DNA from: Terribacillus saccharophilus
GTDB lineage: Bacteria > Bacillota > Bacilli > Bacillales > Amphibacillaceae
DNA: 64,000 nt
Direction: 5' to 3'
NCBI RefSeq assembly: GCF_002272075.1
Contig: NZ_NPBJ01000003.1
Coordinates: 124,001 to 188,000 of the forward strand
Part shown: positions 18,831 through 26,875 of the stretch, piece after piece
How the letters are laid out: each line of letters begins with the position of its first letter
How positions within the stretch are numbered: position 1 is the first letter of the stretch
Position numbers and translations under genes: made by a program
The notes under the pieces: generated by a model
What the model saw: the letters and a program-made list of their open reading frames with translations, nothing else
What the model was told of the DNA's origin: nothing
Database searches by the model: none

Positions 18831-18952
18831 ATGTCTAAGGATGAGTTTGGTCAAATTAAGAAGGGCATGACAATTAAGAAGTGACAAATATTGTTAGTGG
18901 GGAAGGAAAACCTGCTGTCGTACAATCAAAAGCACAGTTGGGATTAGAATAA
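18831..18952 (+). pseudogene. DUF3862 remnant, copy 2 (internally deleted)
   Basis: KMSKDEFGQIKKGMT (start of the DUF3862 domain) is followed by a frame change, TNIVSGEG, and then directly the last residues PAVVQSKAQLGLE and a stop. The middle of the domain is missing. It lies 28 nt after copy 1, so the two are a decayed tandem duplication. Confidence 0.6.
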
Positions 18953-18953
18953 A

Positions 18954-19008
18954 AGAGCTGCCTTTAGGCAGCTCTAAAAAGACCCTTTTACACAGAAAAG
19001 GGTCTTTT
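18954..19008. terminator. Two consecutive terminator hairpins
   Basis: AGAGCTGCC (18954-18962) pairs with GGCAGCTCT (18967-18975). AAGACCCTTTT (18979-18989) pairs with AAAAGGGTCTT (18996-19006), followed by TT. The second faces both the DUF3862 debris and the convergent MmcQ/YjbR gene. Confidence 0.75.
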
Positions 19009-19012
19009 CAAA

Positions 19013-19345
19013 TTACTTATCCTTTGTTAAATCATAGCTTGTACTAATTAATTCATGGATTTCTTTCTAGGGAACAGTTCCGTCTAATATTATGGAGTTC
19101 CAATGCTCTTTATTTAAGTGATAAGCAGGTACAATAGAATCGTATTCATTTCTGAGTTGTTCATTCATACCAGGTTCGTTTTTTACATTAATCCAGATTC
19201 TGTTCTCTCTCTCGAATATCCATGCAAATGTTTTATCATTATCCTTATGTCTGATAAGTGTCCAATTATCATCTCGAAAGGGTTCATCTTCATAAACATC
19301 TTTATACTTTTTGCAATAGTTTATAGCTTCTTGTCTGTTCTTCAT
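19013..19345 (-). pseudogene. MmcQ/YjbR-family protein with a premature TAG
   Basis: The first 92 codons (19345 down to 19070) give a MmcQ/YjbR protein: KNRQEAINYCKKYKDVYEDEPF, then WIFERENRIWINVK and YHLNKEHWNSIILDGTVP. TAG at 19069-19067 ends it, but in the same frame 17 more family-like codons follow (KEIHELISTSYDLTKDK) to TAA at 19013, where relatives end. So a single nonsense change removes the last helix. The truncated product may still fold. These CyaY-like proteins are small putative DNA-binding proteins. Confidence 0.75.
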
Positions 19346-19567
19346 AATTAATCAACTCCTCAGTGTGTATATCCAATTCCTTTTATAAAGACCTTCCAAG
19401 AAGAAAGAATTCGCTCTGAGAGTCGCTAAGATTTTCCACTGAATAGCATCTCAACAAAAAAACCATCCAAGAAATAGGTCATCACAACGGCCTCATTTTG
19501 ACCTTTACTACTTATACGTATATACCCAAACTTCCTAACTTCCATACTATTACTCACGGATTATCAG

Positions 19568-19642
19568 AAAGCAGATATTATCGTACTTGATATGCTCGTA
19601 TTAGATACTACGCAATACAAGGACAATATGGCAACTCTTTAG
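19568..19642 (+). pseudogene. Serine-resolvase fragment 1
   Basis: The frame KADIIVLDMLVLDTTQYKD then NMATL and a stop is nearly the same as the internal segment of the resolvase remnant at 30.7-31.25 kb (QADIVVLDMPLLDTTQYKD). Only about 25 codons remain. The rest of 19346-19672 contains no gene. Confidence 0.6.
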
Positions 19643-19672
19643 ATTGGCACTATATGATTTATGTTCTAACTA

Positions 19673-20050
19673 TTAACGCCAAGTATTCATACCGCCTCTG
19701 ACATTAGTTATACTATTGAACCCCATTTTTTTAAGCACTTTTGCAGCTTGCGAACCTCGCATCCCGCTTTGGCAGATGACAACTACTTCTTTATTTTGAT
19801 TTAAGCTCGAAGCCTTACTTTTCAATTCGTGAAGTGGAATATTCTTGAATTGCTTAATATGCTTTGCTTTGTATTCACCAGAGGTACGGACATCGATAAA
19901 CTGTTTATTCTTATCTTTTAAAATACCTTTCAGTACAGCGGCACTGATTTGTTTAGCTGCTTTGTTAGAGAAGCGATTTCTTATAACAAAATAGATTATT
20001 AGAGCTACAAGAATGTATAGGATATATTCCAAAGTTCTCTCTCCAATCAA
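19673..20050 (-). CDS. Membrane-anchored rhodanese
   Basis: 125 aa: one N-terminal helix (residues about 8-24) then a rhodanese domain with IDVRTSGEYKAKHI and active-site loop CQSGMRG (Cys persulfide carrier), ending NVRGGMNTW. Transfers sulfane sulfur at the membrane face. Last gene of the leftward half of the sulfur cluster, 2 nt after the DsrE-like gene. Confidence 0.9.
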   Translation of the reverse strand: MIGERTLEYILYILVALIIYFVIRNRFSNKAAKQISAAVLKGILKDKNKQFIDVRTSGEYKAKHIKQFKNIPLHELKSKASSLNQNKEVVVICQSGMRGSQAAKVLKKMGFNSITNVRGGMNTWR

Positions 20051-20052
20051 TA

Positions 20053-20532
20053 TTAGATAAATAGATTTACATTGCCGTCTTCAGCATCACCAAGATATGC
20101 AGCCACACCTGCATACTCAATTTCATCTATCAATTCTTCTTTTTGTAGCCCCAGTAAATCCATTGTCATCGTACAAGCAACGAGTTTGACGTCTTGCTCT
20201 TGCGCCATTTCTATGAGCTGCGGAAGGGTCATTGCATTGTGTTTTTTCATTACTTTTTTAATCATTTTAGGACCCATTCCAGCCATGTTCATCTTAGAGA
20301 GACCCATTTTATCTGCACCTTTAGGCATCATCTTTGCAAACATCTTCTCCAGAAATCCTTTGTTGACCGTTACATCTTCCGCTTTGCGAAGAGCATTTAA
20401 TCCCCAAAATGTGTGGAATATTGTAACCTCATGGTCATATGCAGCAGCACCATTGGCTATTATATATGCTGCCATTGCTTTATCATAATCACCGCTAAAT
20501 AAAACGATAGTCGTACGTTTCGTTTCTGACAT
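20053..20532 (-). CDS. DsrE/DsrF-like sulfur-carrier family protein
   Basis: 159 aa from the second ATG (20532), which has AGGAGA at 7-nt spacing; the ATG at 20538 is too close. FSGDYDKAMAAYIIANGAAA and KLVACTMTMDLLGLQKEEL mark the DsrE/F-like family, with the C-terminal Cys (ACTM) as likely persulfide site. Cooperates with TusA and rhodaneses in persulfide relay. A box like the CstR operator lies between it and the tusA-like gene. Confidence 0.85.
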   Translation of the reverse strand: MSETKRTTIVLFSGDYDKAMAAYIIANGAAAYDHEVTIFHTFWGLNALRKAEDVTVNKGFLEKMFAKMMPKGADKMGLSKMNMAGMGPKMIKKVMKKHNAMTLPQLIEMAQEQDVKLVACTMTMDLLGLQKEELIDEIEYAGVAAYLGDAEDGNVNLFI

Positions 20533-20553
20533 TTTCATTTCTCCTATTCTTTG

Positions 20554-20570
20554 ATACCTGTATAGGTATA
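20554..20570 (-). promoter_or_regulatory. CstR-type box (weak) before the DsrE-like gene
   Basis: ATACCTGTATAGGTATA: same symmetry and spacing as the other boxes, but ACCT/AGGT rather than ACCC/GGGT. Confidence 0.4.
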
Positions 20571-20576
20571 ATTTTG

Positions 20577-20804
20577 TTATGCTTTTTTAATCCAAAACTT
20601 CAATACGCCATCTTCTTCTGTATCTTGTAGTGACGCATGGCCGCCGGATTTCGCCCATGCGCTGACATCAGCTTTTGCCCCTTTGTCAGTCGCATGTACT
20701 TCCAACACATCTCCTACATTCAGTTCATTAATTGCTTTCTTCGTTTTAACGATTGGCATTGGACAAGCTAGTCCTTTGGCATCTAACACTTTATTACTTT
20801 GCAT
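20577..20804 (-). CDS. TusA-like sulfurtransferase
   Basis: 75 aa, SirA/TusA fold, with the sulfur-carrier motif CPMPIVKTKKAI (Cys at residue about 14). Carries sulfur as a persulfide between rhodanese, DsrE and acceptor proteins. Nearly identical over its length to the TusA at 24378, so the two are recent paralogues on opposite arms of the cluster. GGAGGAATTAATCT precedes ATG. Confidence 0.92.
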   Translation of the reverse strand: MQSNKVLDAKGLACPMPIVKTKKAINELNVGDVLEVHATDKGAKADVSAWAKSGGHASLQDTEEDGVLKFWIKKA

Positions 20805-20830
20805 AGATTAATTCCTCCAACATTTCAATT

Positions 20831-20889
20831 TACCCATAGGGGTATTATTTTCTGTAAAAAAATATCTAAATTACCCATAGGGGTATATT
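20831..20889 (-). promoter_or_regulatory. Pair of CstR operators between cstR and tusA
   Basis: TACCCATAGGGGTATT (20831-20846) and TTACCCATAGGGGTATATT (20871-20889) are the CsoR/CstR-type GC-centred palindrome (TACCC...GGGTA), about 40 bp apart in the promoter of the leftward tusA-dsrE-rhodanese genes. They fit repression by CstR released by polysulfide. Confidence 0.75.
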
Positions 20890-20929
20890 AAAGGGCGTGA
20901 GGATGAAAGTCAACCCCACTACTATTTAC

Positions 20930-21190
20930 TTATCGGCTTTTAACTAACAAATTTACTGCTTCCTTCACCAATTCGTCAGCTTCTGTCCCGTTCTCGTTAG
21001 CTTCTCGAACACATTCCACTAGGTTAGAGCTCACAATTACACCAATAGTGCGGTCAATCGCAGTTCTTGTAGCGCTCAGCTGTGTAATAACGTCCTTGCA
21101 GTCTTTATCTTCTTCCATCATTTTTAATATACCGCGTAACTGTCCCTCGATACGTTTTATTCTATTTTTACTTTGGTTATCATATTTCAT
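20930..21190 (-). CDS. cstR: CstR, persulfide-sensing repressor of the CsoR family
   Basis: 86-aa all-helical CsoR/RcnR-family protein (RIKRIEGQLRGILKMMEED). The two cysteines are in DKDCKDVITQLSA and NNLVECVR-type context (SNLVECVREAN); the copper-binding His of CsoR is not present, and RTAIDRTIGVIV is CstR-like. CstR represses sulfide-oxidation genes until per- and polysulfides crosslink its cysteines. It lies within its own set of operators. Confidence 0.88.
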   Translation of the reverse strand: MKYDNQSKNRIKRIEGQLRGILKMMEEDKDCKDVITQLSATRTAIDRTIGVIVSSNLVECVREANENGTEADELVKEAVNLLVKSR

Positions 21191-21202
21191 AAGGTTTCCT
21201 CC

Positions 21203-21574
21203 TTAAAGAAGTTTTAGTATATTGCAATTACAATCGCATTCCGTTAATTTAAAGCCGATTACATTGTAGCCTTTATTTTGCAATATTCTTATTCCGATAT
21301 TTTTTTCTACTTTATTAGAAGCGATGACGAAAACTTGATCACCCTGTATTTCGTGCATATGCCGTTTAAGATACGCAACTGGAATTTGAATTGTATCGTC
21401 TACATAACTTCCATAAGATTTATTATAATCGCGTAAGTCTATTTTAACCACTTGATTAATTTGTGAATACAATCTATCGCTACAAGGAACATTTAATACA
21501 GGAAAGTATCTTCTGTAAAGGCTGAAAGAGACAAGAAGCGCGAAGATTAGAAGCGTAGAGATCATTATCACCAA
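21203..21574 (-). CDS. Membrane-anchored rhodanese-like protein without the active cysteine loop
   Basis: 123 aa: N-terminal helix (about residues 3-19) then a degenerate rhodanese fold (KIDLRDYNKSY, IPVAYLKRHM, VFVIASNKVEKN where the Cys loop would be). The C-terminus holds a cysteine cluster, CDCNC, that might replace the catalytic Cys. Its stop is 12 nt before cstR, so it is probably co-transcribed with it from the 21.6-kb promoter region. Confidence 0.65.
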   Translation of the reverse strand: MVIMISTLLIFALLVSFSLYRRYFPVLNVPCSDRLYSQINQVVKIDLRDYNKSYGSYVDDTIQIPVAYLKRHMHEIQGDQVFVIASNKVEKNIGIRILQNKGYNVIGFKLTECDCNCNILKLL

Positions 21575-21616
21575 TCCTCTAATAGTAATTAAAAAACAGA
21601 ATGTTACTCAACTCAA

Positions 21617-21838
21617 TATATACCCTTAAGGGTATCAAGTCAATGTTTTATAATCTCAGCTTATATTAGGTAAAGATAGAAGATATCATTAATAATTAGG
21701 TATGAAAATAATTACAGATTTCCGTTGTTGACATTATTTTTTTTGTTTGCTAATATACCCTCATGGGTATTCGAGATCTTAACGAAGCTCATTCTTAAGT
21801 TATTTTTTTTACTTTATAAAATACCCATACTGGTATAT
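21617..21838. promoter_or_regulatory. Three CstR operators in the divergent control region
   Basis: ATATACCCTTAAGGGTATC (21617-21636), ATATACCCTCATGGGTATT (21753-21771) and ATACCCATACTGGTATAT (21821-21838). The first faces the leftward cstR arm; the other two precede the rightward rhodanese operon at 21888. The middle box overlaps the region just after a TTGACA-like hexamer (about 21728-21733), consistent with repression. Confidence 0.75.
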
Positions 21839-21887
21839 AGATGAGGATGATAAGTTCTTACCACACTAACAATAAAGGAGGAGCAAA

Positions 21888-22202
21888 ATGAGTATAAAAC
21901 CAGAAATCGAAGCAATTTTGCCATCAAAAGTGGTGGAGAGTCTAGCAAAGAAAGAGAAGCTTCACATTATTGATGTAAGAGAACACAACGAAGTGGCTCT
22001 GGGTAAAATTCCAGGTGCTAAACACATTTCATTAGGAGAGGTTCTGACACGCTTAGACGAATTGGATAAAGATAAGGAATACATCATGGTATGCAGATCC
22101 GGAAAACGTAGTGGACTGGCTTCAGAGTGGTTAACAGATAAAGGGTTCAAAGTGAAGAATATGACCGGTGGCATGAATGACTGGAAAAGTGAAACAGAAT
22201 AA
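21888..22202 (+). CDS. Single-domain rhodanese
   Basis: 104 aa rhodanese: IDVREHNEVALGKIPGA, active loop CRSGKRS, and MTGGMNDW near the end. First gene of the rightward sulfur operon, with AAAGGAGGAG 8 nt before ATG. Persulfide carrier or transferase in the CstR regulon. Confidence 0.92.
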   Translation: MSIKPEIEAILPSKVVESLAKKEKLHIIDVREHNEVALGKIPGAKHISLGEVLTRLDELDKDKEYIMVCRSGKRSGLASEWLTDKGFKVKNMTGGMNDWKSETE

Positions 22203-22222
22203 ACCTAAATGGGGGATGAAAA

Positions 22223-22795
22223 ATGAGTATTAAAACAGATCATGTATTGGATGCGAAAGGACTAGCTTGTCCGATGCCAATCGTCAAAACAAAGAAAGCA
22301 ATGAAAGAGGTCATGCCAGGACAGGTTATCGAGGTTCAGGCCACTGACAAAGGTTCTCTAGCAGATATTCAAGCTTGGGCAAAAAGCAGCGGTCACCAGT
22401 ATCTCGGTTCAACAGAAGAAGGAGAGGTATTGAAACACTACCTTCGCAAATCAGGTGATGCAGAAGCGAAAGAAGATAAAAACTTCCCGCATACCGTTCA
22501 AAACGAAGAAATTATTCAGAAACTGGATTCAGGTGAAGACGTCGTAATTCTGGATGTTCGGGAGCCAGCTGAATATACATTTGGCCATATACCAGGAGCA
22601 GTTTCTATTCCATTAGGAGAACTGGAAAATCGTATGGACGAGATCAGCAAAGATAAAGAAATATACGTTGTCTGCCGAACAGGCAGTCGCAGTGATTTGG
22701 CTTCTAAGCAAATGGAGGAAAAAGGATTCGAAAATATCAAGAATGCTGTCCAGGGTATGGTGGAATGGTCTGGCCCATTAGAAAAGAATCAATAA
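22223..22795 (+). CDS. TusA-rhodanese fusion
   Basis: 190 aa: N-terminal TusA domain (CPMPIVKTKKAM, Cys about 16; ends near residue 78) joined by a short linker to a rhodanese domain (LDVREPAEYTFGHIPGA; Cys loop CRTGSRS). The fusion couples two persulfide carriers, comparable in logic to staphylococcal CstA. It starts 20 nt after the preceding rhodanese. Confidence 0.92.
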   Translation: MSIKTDHVLDAKGLACPMPIVKTKKAMKEVMPGQVIEVQATDKGSLADIQAWAKSSGHQYLGSTEEGEVLKHYLRKSGDAEAKEDKNFPHTVQNEEIIQKLDSGEDVVILDVREPAEYTFGHIPGAVSIPLGELENRMDEISKDKEIYVVCRTGSRSDLASKQMEEKGFENIKNAVQGMVEWSGPLEKNQ

Positions 22796-22819
22796 TAACT
22801 CAAATAGGAGGAATTGAAA

Positions 22820-23212
22820 ATAACAACTAAAGTAGCAATCATCGCAAGTAACGGAAGTTTGTTTGATGCATATAAAGTGTTCAACACAGCAACTGCTGCA
22901 GCAAGCGACGCAGAAGTAGGGATATTCTTCACTTTTGAGAGACTAAATTTGATTCATAAAGAAGCTCACAAGCAGCTTCCAATTCCAGCAGGAAATGAAC
23001 ATTTTGAAGAAGGTTTTAAGTGGGAAAATGTACCTTCCATTCCTGAACTAGTGGAAATGGCTCAAGAGTTAGGTGTGAAAATCATTGCATGCCAAATGAC
23101 AATGGATGTAATGAGTTTAGATAAAGATCAGTTTATAGAAGGCATTGAAGTCGGGGGAGCAGCGAGCTTCATCCATTATGCATCCGATGCCAACATCAGT
23201 TTGACATTCTAA
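22820..23212 (+). CDS. DsrE/DsrF-like protein with apparent AUA start
   Basis: DsrE/F-like protein of about 131 aa: [20 protein letters not shown], with the family Cys in [14 protein letters not shown]. The start is odd: AGGAGG (22806-22811) is 2 nt from an in-frame TTG (22814) but at the ideal 8 nt from ATA (22820), exactly where relatives begin (M)TTKVAII. Either AUA is used, the TTG is used despite bad spacing, or an ATG has mutated. Located between the TusA-rhodanese and persulfide-dioxygenase genes. Confidence 0.8.
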   Translation: MTTKVAIIASNGSLFDAYKVFNTATAAASDAEVGIFFTFERLNLIHKEAHKQLPIPAGNEHFEEGFKWENVPSIPELVEMAQELGVKIIACQMTMDVMSLDKDQFIEGIEVGGAASFIHYASDANISLTF

Positions 23213-23226
23213 GGAGGAAAGGGAAT

Positions 23227-24351
23227 ATGAAATTAATTACTGCAAAAGAAGCAGCAGAAAAGGTATTAAGTAAAGAACCTTTATTTATTCTGGATGTAAG
23301 GAACCAAGATGCATTTGGTGATTGGAAAATTGAAGGCTTTCATATTGAACATTTGAACGTGCCGTACTTCGATTTAATAGAAGGTGTCGAAGAACTCGTT
23401 GATAAAATTCCAAAAGATAAAGACTTGCTTGTCGTATGTGCTAAACAAGGATCATCCGAAATGGTAGCAGAAATGTTGGATGAAGCTGGTTTTGAAGATG
23501 TGCTCGTCTTGCAGGGTGGAATGAGAGCTTGGAGCGAGTATCTTAAACCCGTTAAGATTGGGGACCTTAGCAATGGTGGATCCATCTATCAGTTTGTCCG
23601 CGTTGGTAAAGGCTGTCTCTCGTACTTCATCGAATCTGATGGCGAGGCACTCATCGTTGACAGCAGCCGATCTGTAGATAGTTATATTGATTTCGCCAAA
23701 GAGAAAAACATCACAATCAAGCATGTTGTAGATACTCATCTTCATGCTGACCATATTTCCGGAGGACGCCTGTTGCGTGAAAAGACTGAAGCAGTTTATC
23801 ATTTGCCTCCAAAAGATGCGGAGGAAGTTCAGTTTTCCTATGAGCCGTTAGAAGAAGGGAAAGATTTGCAAGTAGGTGGAGCGACTGTACGAGTTCAGTC
23901 TGTCTACTCTCCAGGCCATACAATCGGAAGTACCAGCTTGATTGTGGATGATAAGTACTTGCTGACCGGAGATATCTTGTTTGTGGAATCAATTGGACGT
24001 CCGGATCTTGCTGGAAAAGCAGGTGACTGGGCAGATGATTTACGTAATACGCTTTATAACACGTATGAACGACTAAATGATGAGCTTATCGTCCTTCCTG
24101 CACACTTCAGCAATACAAGTGAGCTAGGAGATAATGGAGCAGTTCAGGCAAAACTGGGTGATTTATTTGAAAAGAATGATGGTTTAAATATGGACGAAGA
24201 AACATTCCGTAAAGCAGTATCAGAAAATCTACCACCTCAGCCGAATGCTTATCAAGAAATTCGTCAAACAAATATGGGTAAGATCAACCCAGAAGCTAAC
24301 GAACAAAGTGAAATGGAAATTGGACCGAACCGCTGTGCCATTCATGGTTAA
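23227..24351 (+). CDS. Rhodanese-persulfide dioxygenase fusion (CstB/ETHE1-like)
   Basis: 374 aa. An N-terminal rhodanese (about 1-110; Cys in VVCAKQGSS) is followed by a metallo-beta-lactamase-fold persulfide dioxygenase (about 115-360) with the iron-site motif [11 protein letters not shown], then [25 protein letters not shown] and LPAHF. ETHE1-type enzymes oxidise glutathione, CoA or bacillithiol persulfide to sulfite. Paired with the TauE exporter downstream, it gives a sulfide-to-sulfite detoxification route. GGAGGAAAGG precedes ATG. Confidence 0.93.
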   Translation: MKLITAKEAAEKVLSKEPLFILDVRNQDAFGDWKIEGFHIEHLNVPYFDLIEGVEELVDKIPKDKDLLVVCAKQGSSEMVAEMLDEAGFEDVLVLQGGMRAWSEYLKPVKIGDLSNGGSIYQFVRVGKGCLSYFIESDGEALIVDSSRSVDSYIDFAKEKNITIKHVVDTHLHADHISGGRLLREKTEAVYHLPPKDAEEVQFSYEPLEEGKDLQVGGATVRVQSVYSPGHTIGSTSLIVDDKYLLTGDILFVESIGRPDLAGKAGDWADDLRNTLYNTYERLNDELIVLPAHFSNTSELGDNGAVQAKLGDLFEKNDGLNMDEETFRKAVSENLPPQPNAYQEIRQTNMGKINPEANEQSEMEIGPNRCAIHG

Positions 24352-24377
24352 ATCAAGAAATAAAGGAGCTTATAAAA

Positions 24378-24638
24378 ATGAACAGTGATAAAGTGTTAGA
24401 CGCGAAAGGACTAGCTTGTCCAATGCCGATCGTCAAAACAAAGAAAGCGATAAATGAGTTAAATGCAGGAGATGTGTTGGAAGTACATGCGACTGACAAA
24501 GGGGCAAAAGCCGACCTTAGTGCATGGGCAAAATCTGGCGGTCATGACTTACTGCAAGATACAGAAGAAGATGGCGTATTGAAATTTTGGATAAAAAAGG
24601 TTAATCCAGAGGAGGGAGAGTTACTCCCTCTTTTTTAG
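24378..24638 (+). CDS. TusA-like sulfurtransferase with read-through tail
   Basis: 86 aa. Residues 1-74 match the 75-aa TusA at 20577 almost residue for residue (CPMPIVKTKKAI). Where that paralogue stops, this frame continues with VNPEEGELLPLF encoded by the terminator hairpin itself and ends in the T-run (TTTTTTAG). The original stop seems to have been lost, which adds about 11 residues. Confidence 0.9.
   Translation: MNSDKVLDAKGLACPMPIVKTKKAINELNAGDVLEVHATDKGAKADLSAWAKSGGHDLLQDTEEDGVLKFWIKKVNPEEGELLPLF
24612..24636 (+). terminator. Terminator inside the 3' end of tusA
   Basis: GAGGGAG (24612-24618), loop AGTTA, CTCCCTC (24624-24630), then six T. It sits within the reading frame of the preceding gene and 18 nt before the ribosome site region of tauE, so tauE expression would depend on read-through or its own promoter. 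Confidence 0.8.
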
Positions 24639-24656
24639 TAAGAGAGGAGCAGCAGA

Positions 24657-25436
24657 ATGGATATCACTTTCATTTTGATTCTATTCGTCATAGGTCTGAT
24701 TGGTTCGCTGCTGTCCGGTATGCTCGGAGTCGGCGGGGCAATCATAAACTACCCCTTGTTATTATATGTACCTGTTTTATTGGGTTTCACAGGTTTTAAC
24801 GCTTACCAAGTATCCGGTATTGTGGCTGTTCAGGTATTCTTTTCGACACTTTCCGGGGTATTTGCTTACCGTAAGGGGAATTACTTGAATAAACATCTCA
24901 TACTGACCATGGGGATTGCTGTCTTGGTTGGAAGTTTTATTGGGAGCTTTGGTTCACGTCTTTTAGCCGAAGAAGACATCAACCTTGTATATGGAATATT
25001 AGCTATCATTGCATCAATAATGATGTTTGTACCTAAGAAGGGGAAGGATGATATAGAGCTGTCCGACGTTACATTTTCTATAGGGTTGGCAGCAGGTTTA
25101 TCATTCTTAGTGGGGATAGGAGCAGGGATTGTAGGAGCTGGAGGAGCATTTCTTCTCGTGCCAATCATGCTAGTTGTGCTGAAAATACCTACTCGTATGA
25201 CAATCGCCACATCCTTGGCTGTTACATTCATTTCTTCTATAGGGGCTGTTGCGGGAAAGCTCTCAACAGGTCAGGTTCCGTTGATTCCTTCCATTGTTAT
25301 TGTTGTCGCAAGTCTCATTGCTTCGCCGATAGGGGCTGCATTAGGAAAGAGGATGAATGTTAAACTGCTTCAGGTAATACTTGCTGTACTGATTATTGCT
25401 ACAACAATCAAAATATGGATGGATATCCTTAGCTAA
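24657..25436 (+). CDS. TauE/SafE-family sulfite/organosulfur exporter
   Basis: 259 aa, about 8 hydrophobic segments, with the paired family motifs GSLLSGMLGVGGAIINYPLL (residues about 17-36) and GIGAGIVGAGGAFLLVPIM (about 156-174). In CstR regulons a TauE protein is thought to export sulfite produced by persulfide dioxygenase. AGAGGAGCAGCAG precedes ATG. Confidence 0.92.
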   Translation: MDITFILILFVIGLIGSLLSGMLGVGGAIINYPLLLYVPVLLGFTGFNAYQVSGIVAVQVFFSTLSGVFAYRKGNYLNKHLILTMGIAVLVGSFIGSFGSRLLAEEDINLVYGILAIIASIMMFVPKKGKDDIELSDVTFSIGLAAGLSFLVGIGAGIVGAGGAFLLVPIMLVVLKIPTRMTIATSLAVTFISSIGAVAGKLSTGQVPLIPSIVIVVASLIASPIGAALGKRMNVKLLQVILAVLIIATTIKIWMDILS

Positions 25437-25466
25437 CTTGCACTAGAACTAATGAGAAGGAGATGG

Positions 25467-25836
25467 ATGAATATATTTCATTATGCTGTGGAGACTTCCC
25501 ATACTGTAGAAGAAGCTATTGAATCTTTGGAAGAGAATCTGAAAGAAGAACAATTTTGACATCTAGGAAAAGGTTAGACAAAGGCTTGAAGTTCAATTAA
25601 TCGTTTTGCGTACTTGAAGTATGTAATTTTTTTGATGCCCAACGAGTTATACAGCATAATAAGTTAACGGGTTATATCCTTCCATGTAAGATAGTTGTCT
25701 ATGAAAGTGATGATGATACCAAAATAGACATGCCAATACCACCGCATTAGTGGGGTTAACTGAAGATGATGGTGTTAAAGGCTATGCAAAGGAAATTGAA
25801 GATCGATTAATTGAATGTATAAATCAATCGAAGTAA
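25467..25836 (+). pseudogene. DUF302 protein, multiply frameshifted
   Basis: Starts well (GAAGGAGATG site, then MNIFHYAVETSHTVEEAIES) but stops after 31 codons. DUF302-like pieces continue in other frames: TGYILPCKIVVYESDDDT-like around 25672-25725, and ALVGLTEDDGVKGYAKEIED then RLIECINQSK to TAA at 25836. At least two frameshifts and a small deletion are needed to join them. DUF302 genes are common beside sulfide and rhodanese genes. Confidence 0.7.
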
Positions 25837-25843
25837 GAAAGAT

Positions 25844-25899
25844 TTTTAGCATTACAAATACCCCCACCTGGTTAGGTGGGGGTATTTGTAATGCTAAAA
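25844..25899. terminator. 25-bp perfect stem, bidirectional terminator-like
   Basis: The 5' arm 25844-25868 and 3' arm 25875-25899 are exact reverse complements over 25 nt with a 6-nt loop (TGGTTA). The arms include AATACCCCCACC / GGTGGGGGTATT. Runs of T/A at the outer ends fit termination in either direction after the DUF302 remnant. Confidence 0.75.
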
Positions 25900-26084
25900 G
25901 AAGAGTTACATTCTTATAGTTCCCTATAATCCTCTTTTCTATTGTATATAGAGCATTTCCTATCGAGTCACATTCACTCTGCCATCATCTTAAAAGTATT
26001 AAAACGTATATTACATGCTTTTATACCTTGCTAAACATTATATAATACACTGTTTGTATATTTCGTTCATCTATAATTCCATAT
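25900..26084. other. Gap with no gene
   Basis: AT-rich, no supported ORF or structure. Confidence 0.4.
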
Positions 26085-26660
26085 TCATTCAGCTGGTGAT
26101 AATTCATCATCTATTAACCATTTGTGGTTTTTAACTTCTTCTCCTCCAGTAGTTGGAGTGAAGTCAACCATATAAACAGTTGTTTTTTTTGCTGATTCTA
26201 TAGTTGCCTTCGCACCATCCATGCCTTCCATGTGATCAGCATTAAGAATAACCTCAGTACCAGACTCTATTGTATCAGTTTCTGCACCTTCTAATTCCTC
26301 TTGAATGACCCATTTGTGGTTAGCAACCTTTTCTCCCCCGGTAGTTGGATTGTATGAAATTACATATGCAGTAGTATCATAAGCCCCCGATATTGTGGCT
26401 TCTGCACCTTTCATGCCTTCCATGTGATCTGCCTCAATTATTACTTTGTTTCCCACTGGGTATGTAGGATTCTCTTTTTCCTGTAAACCTTCGGGTAAAT
26501 CACCTGAGCTAGAGTGGTTCATACTGGAGTGATTCATCTCAGAATCACTATCACCCTCATTTGAACTAGACATATCGTTATTCTCTCCGTTGGAACAAGC
26601 AGCAAAACCTAATACCAAGATTACCAAGAGTAATGAGAGTATAATCTTTTTGAATTTCAT
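26085..26660 (-). CDS. YdhK-like lipoprotein with two DUF1541 repeats
   Basis: About 191 aa from ATG 26660, which has AGGAGGAGAT 5-6 nt upstream; the TTG at 26678 lies within the ribosome site. The lipoprotein signal ends LGFAAC (lipobox). A Ser/Met/His-rich linker (SEMNHSSMNHSSS) precedes two DUF1541 copies, each with ADHMEGM..A.ATI and NPTTGG/TPTTGGE..NHKW. The Met/His residues suggest metal binding (copper is often proposed for this family). A CsoR/CstR-type box lies in its promoter. Confidence 0.88.
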   Translation of the reverse strand: MKFKKIILSLLLVILVLGFAACSNGENNDMSSSNEGDSDSEMNHSSMNHSSSGDLPEGLQEKENPTYPVGNKVIIEADHMEGMKGAEATISGAYDTTAYVISYNPTTGGEKVANHKWVIQEELEGAETDTIESGTEVILNADHMEGMDGAKATIESAKKTTVYMVDFTPTTGGEEVKNHKWLIDDELSPAE

Positions 26661-26681
26661 ATCTATCTCCTCCTTCAATTA

Positions 26682-26705
26682 AAAATACCCATATAGGGTA
26701 TTTTT
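26682..26705 (-). promoter_or_regulatory. CsoR/CstR-type box upstream of the YdhK-like gene
   Basis: AAAATACCCATATAGGGTATTTT, a perfect-arm palindrome of the same class as the seven boxes in the sulfur cluster, immediately upstream of the ribosome site. This places the lipoprotein under CstR or another CsoR-family repressor. Confidence 0.6.
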
Positions 26706-26875
26706 AAAACACGACTTATTATTCATTTTTTTGCCACTTATTATAAAGATTTTCAGTAGATAGCAGAATCAAGATACTACATTTATGTACAATGTTTGTT
26801 TATTTTCAGAAGCGATAATATAAACATGTTGATGGAAGTATAGACATCTGACTTGAATAAGTTGAGTTCAAAAAA

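Noticed and set aside
23227-24351. Naming the persulfide dioxygenase fusion cstB outright.
   Set aside because: The activities match, but here the visible rhodanese is N-terminal; whether the domain order equals staphylococcal CstB needs an alignment.
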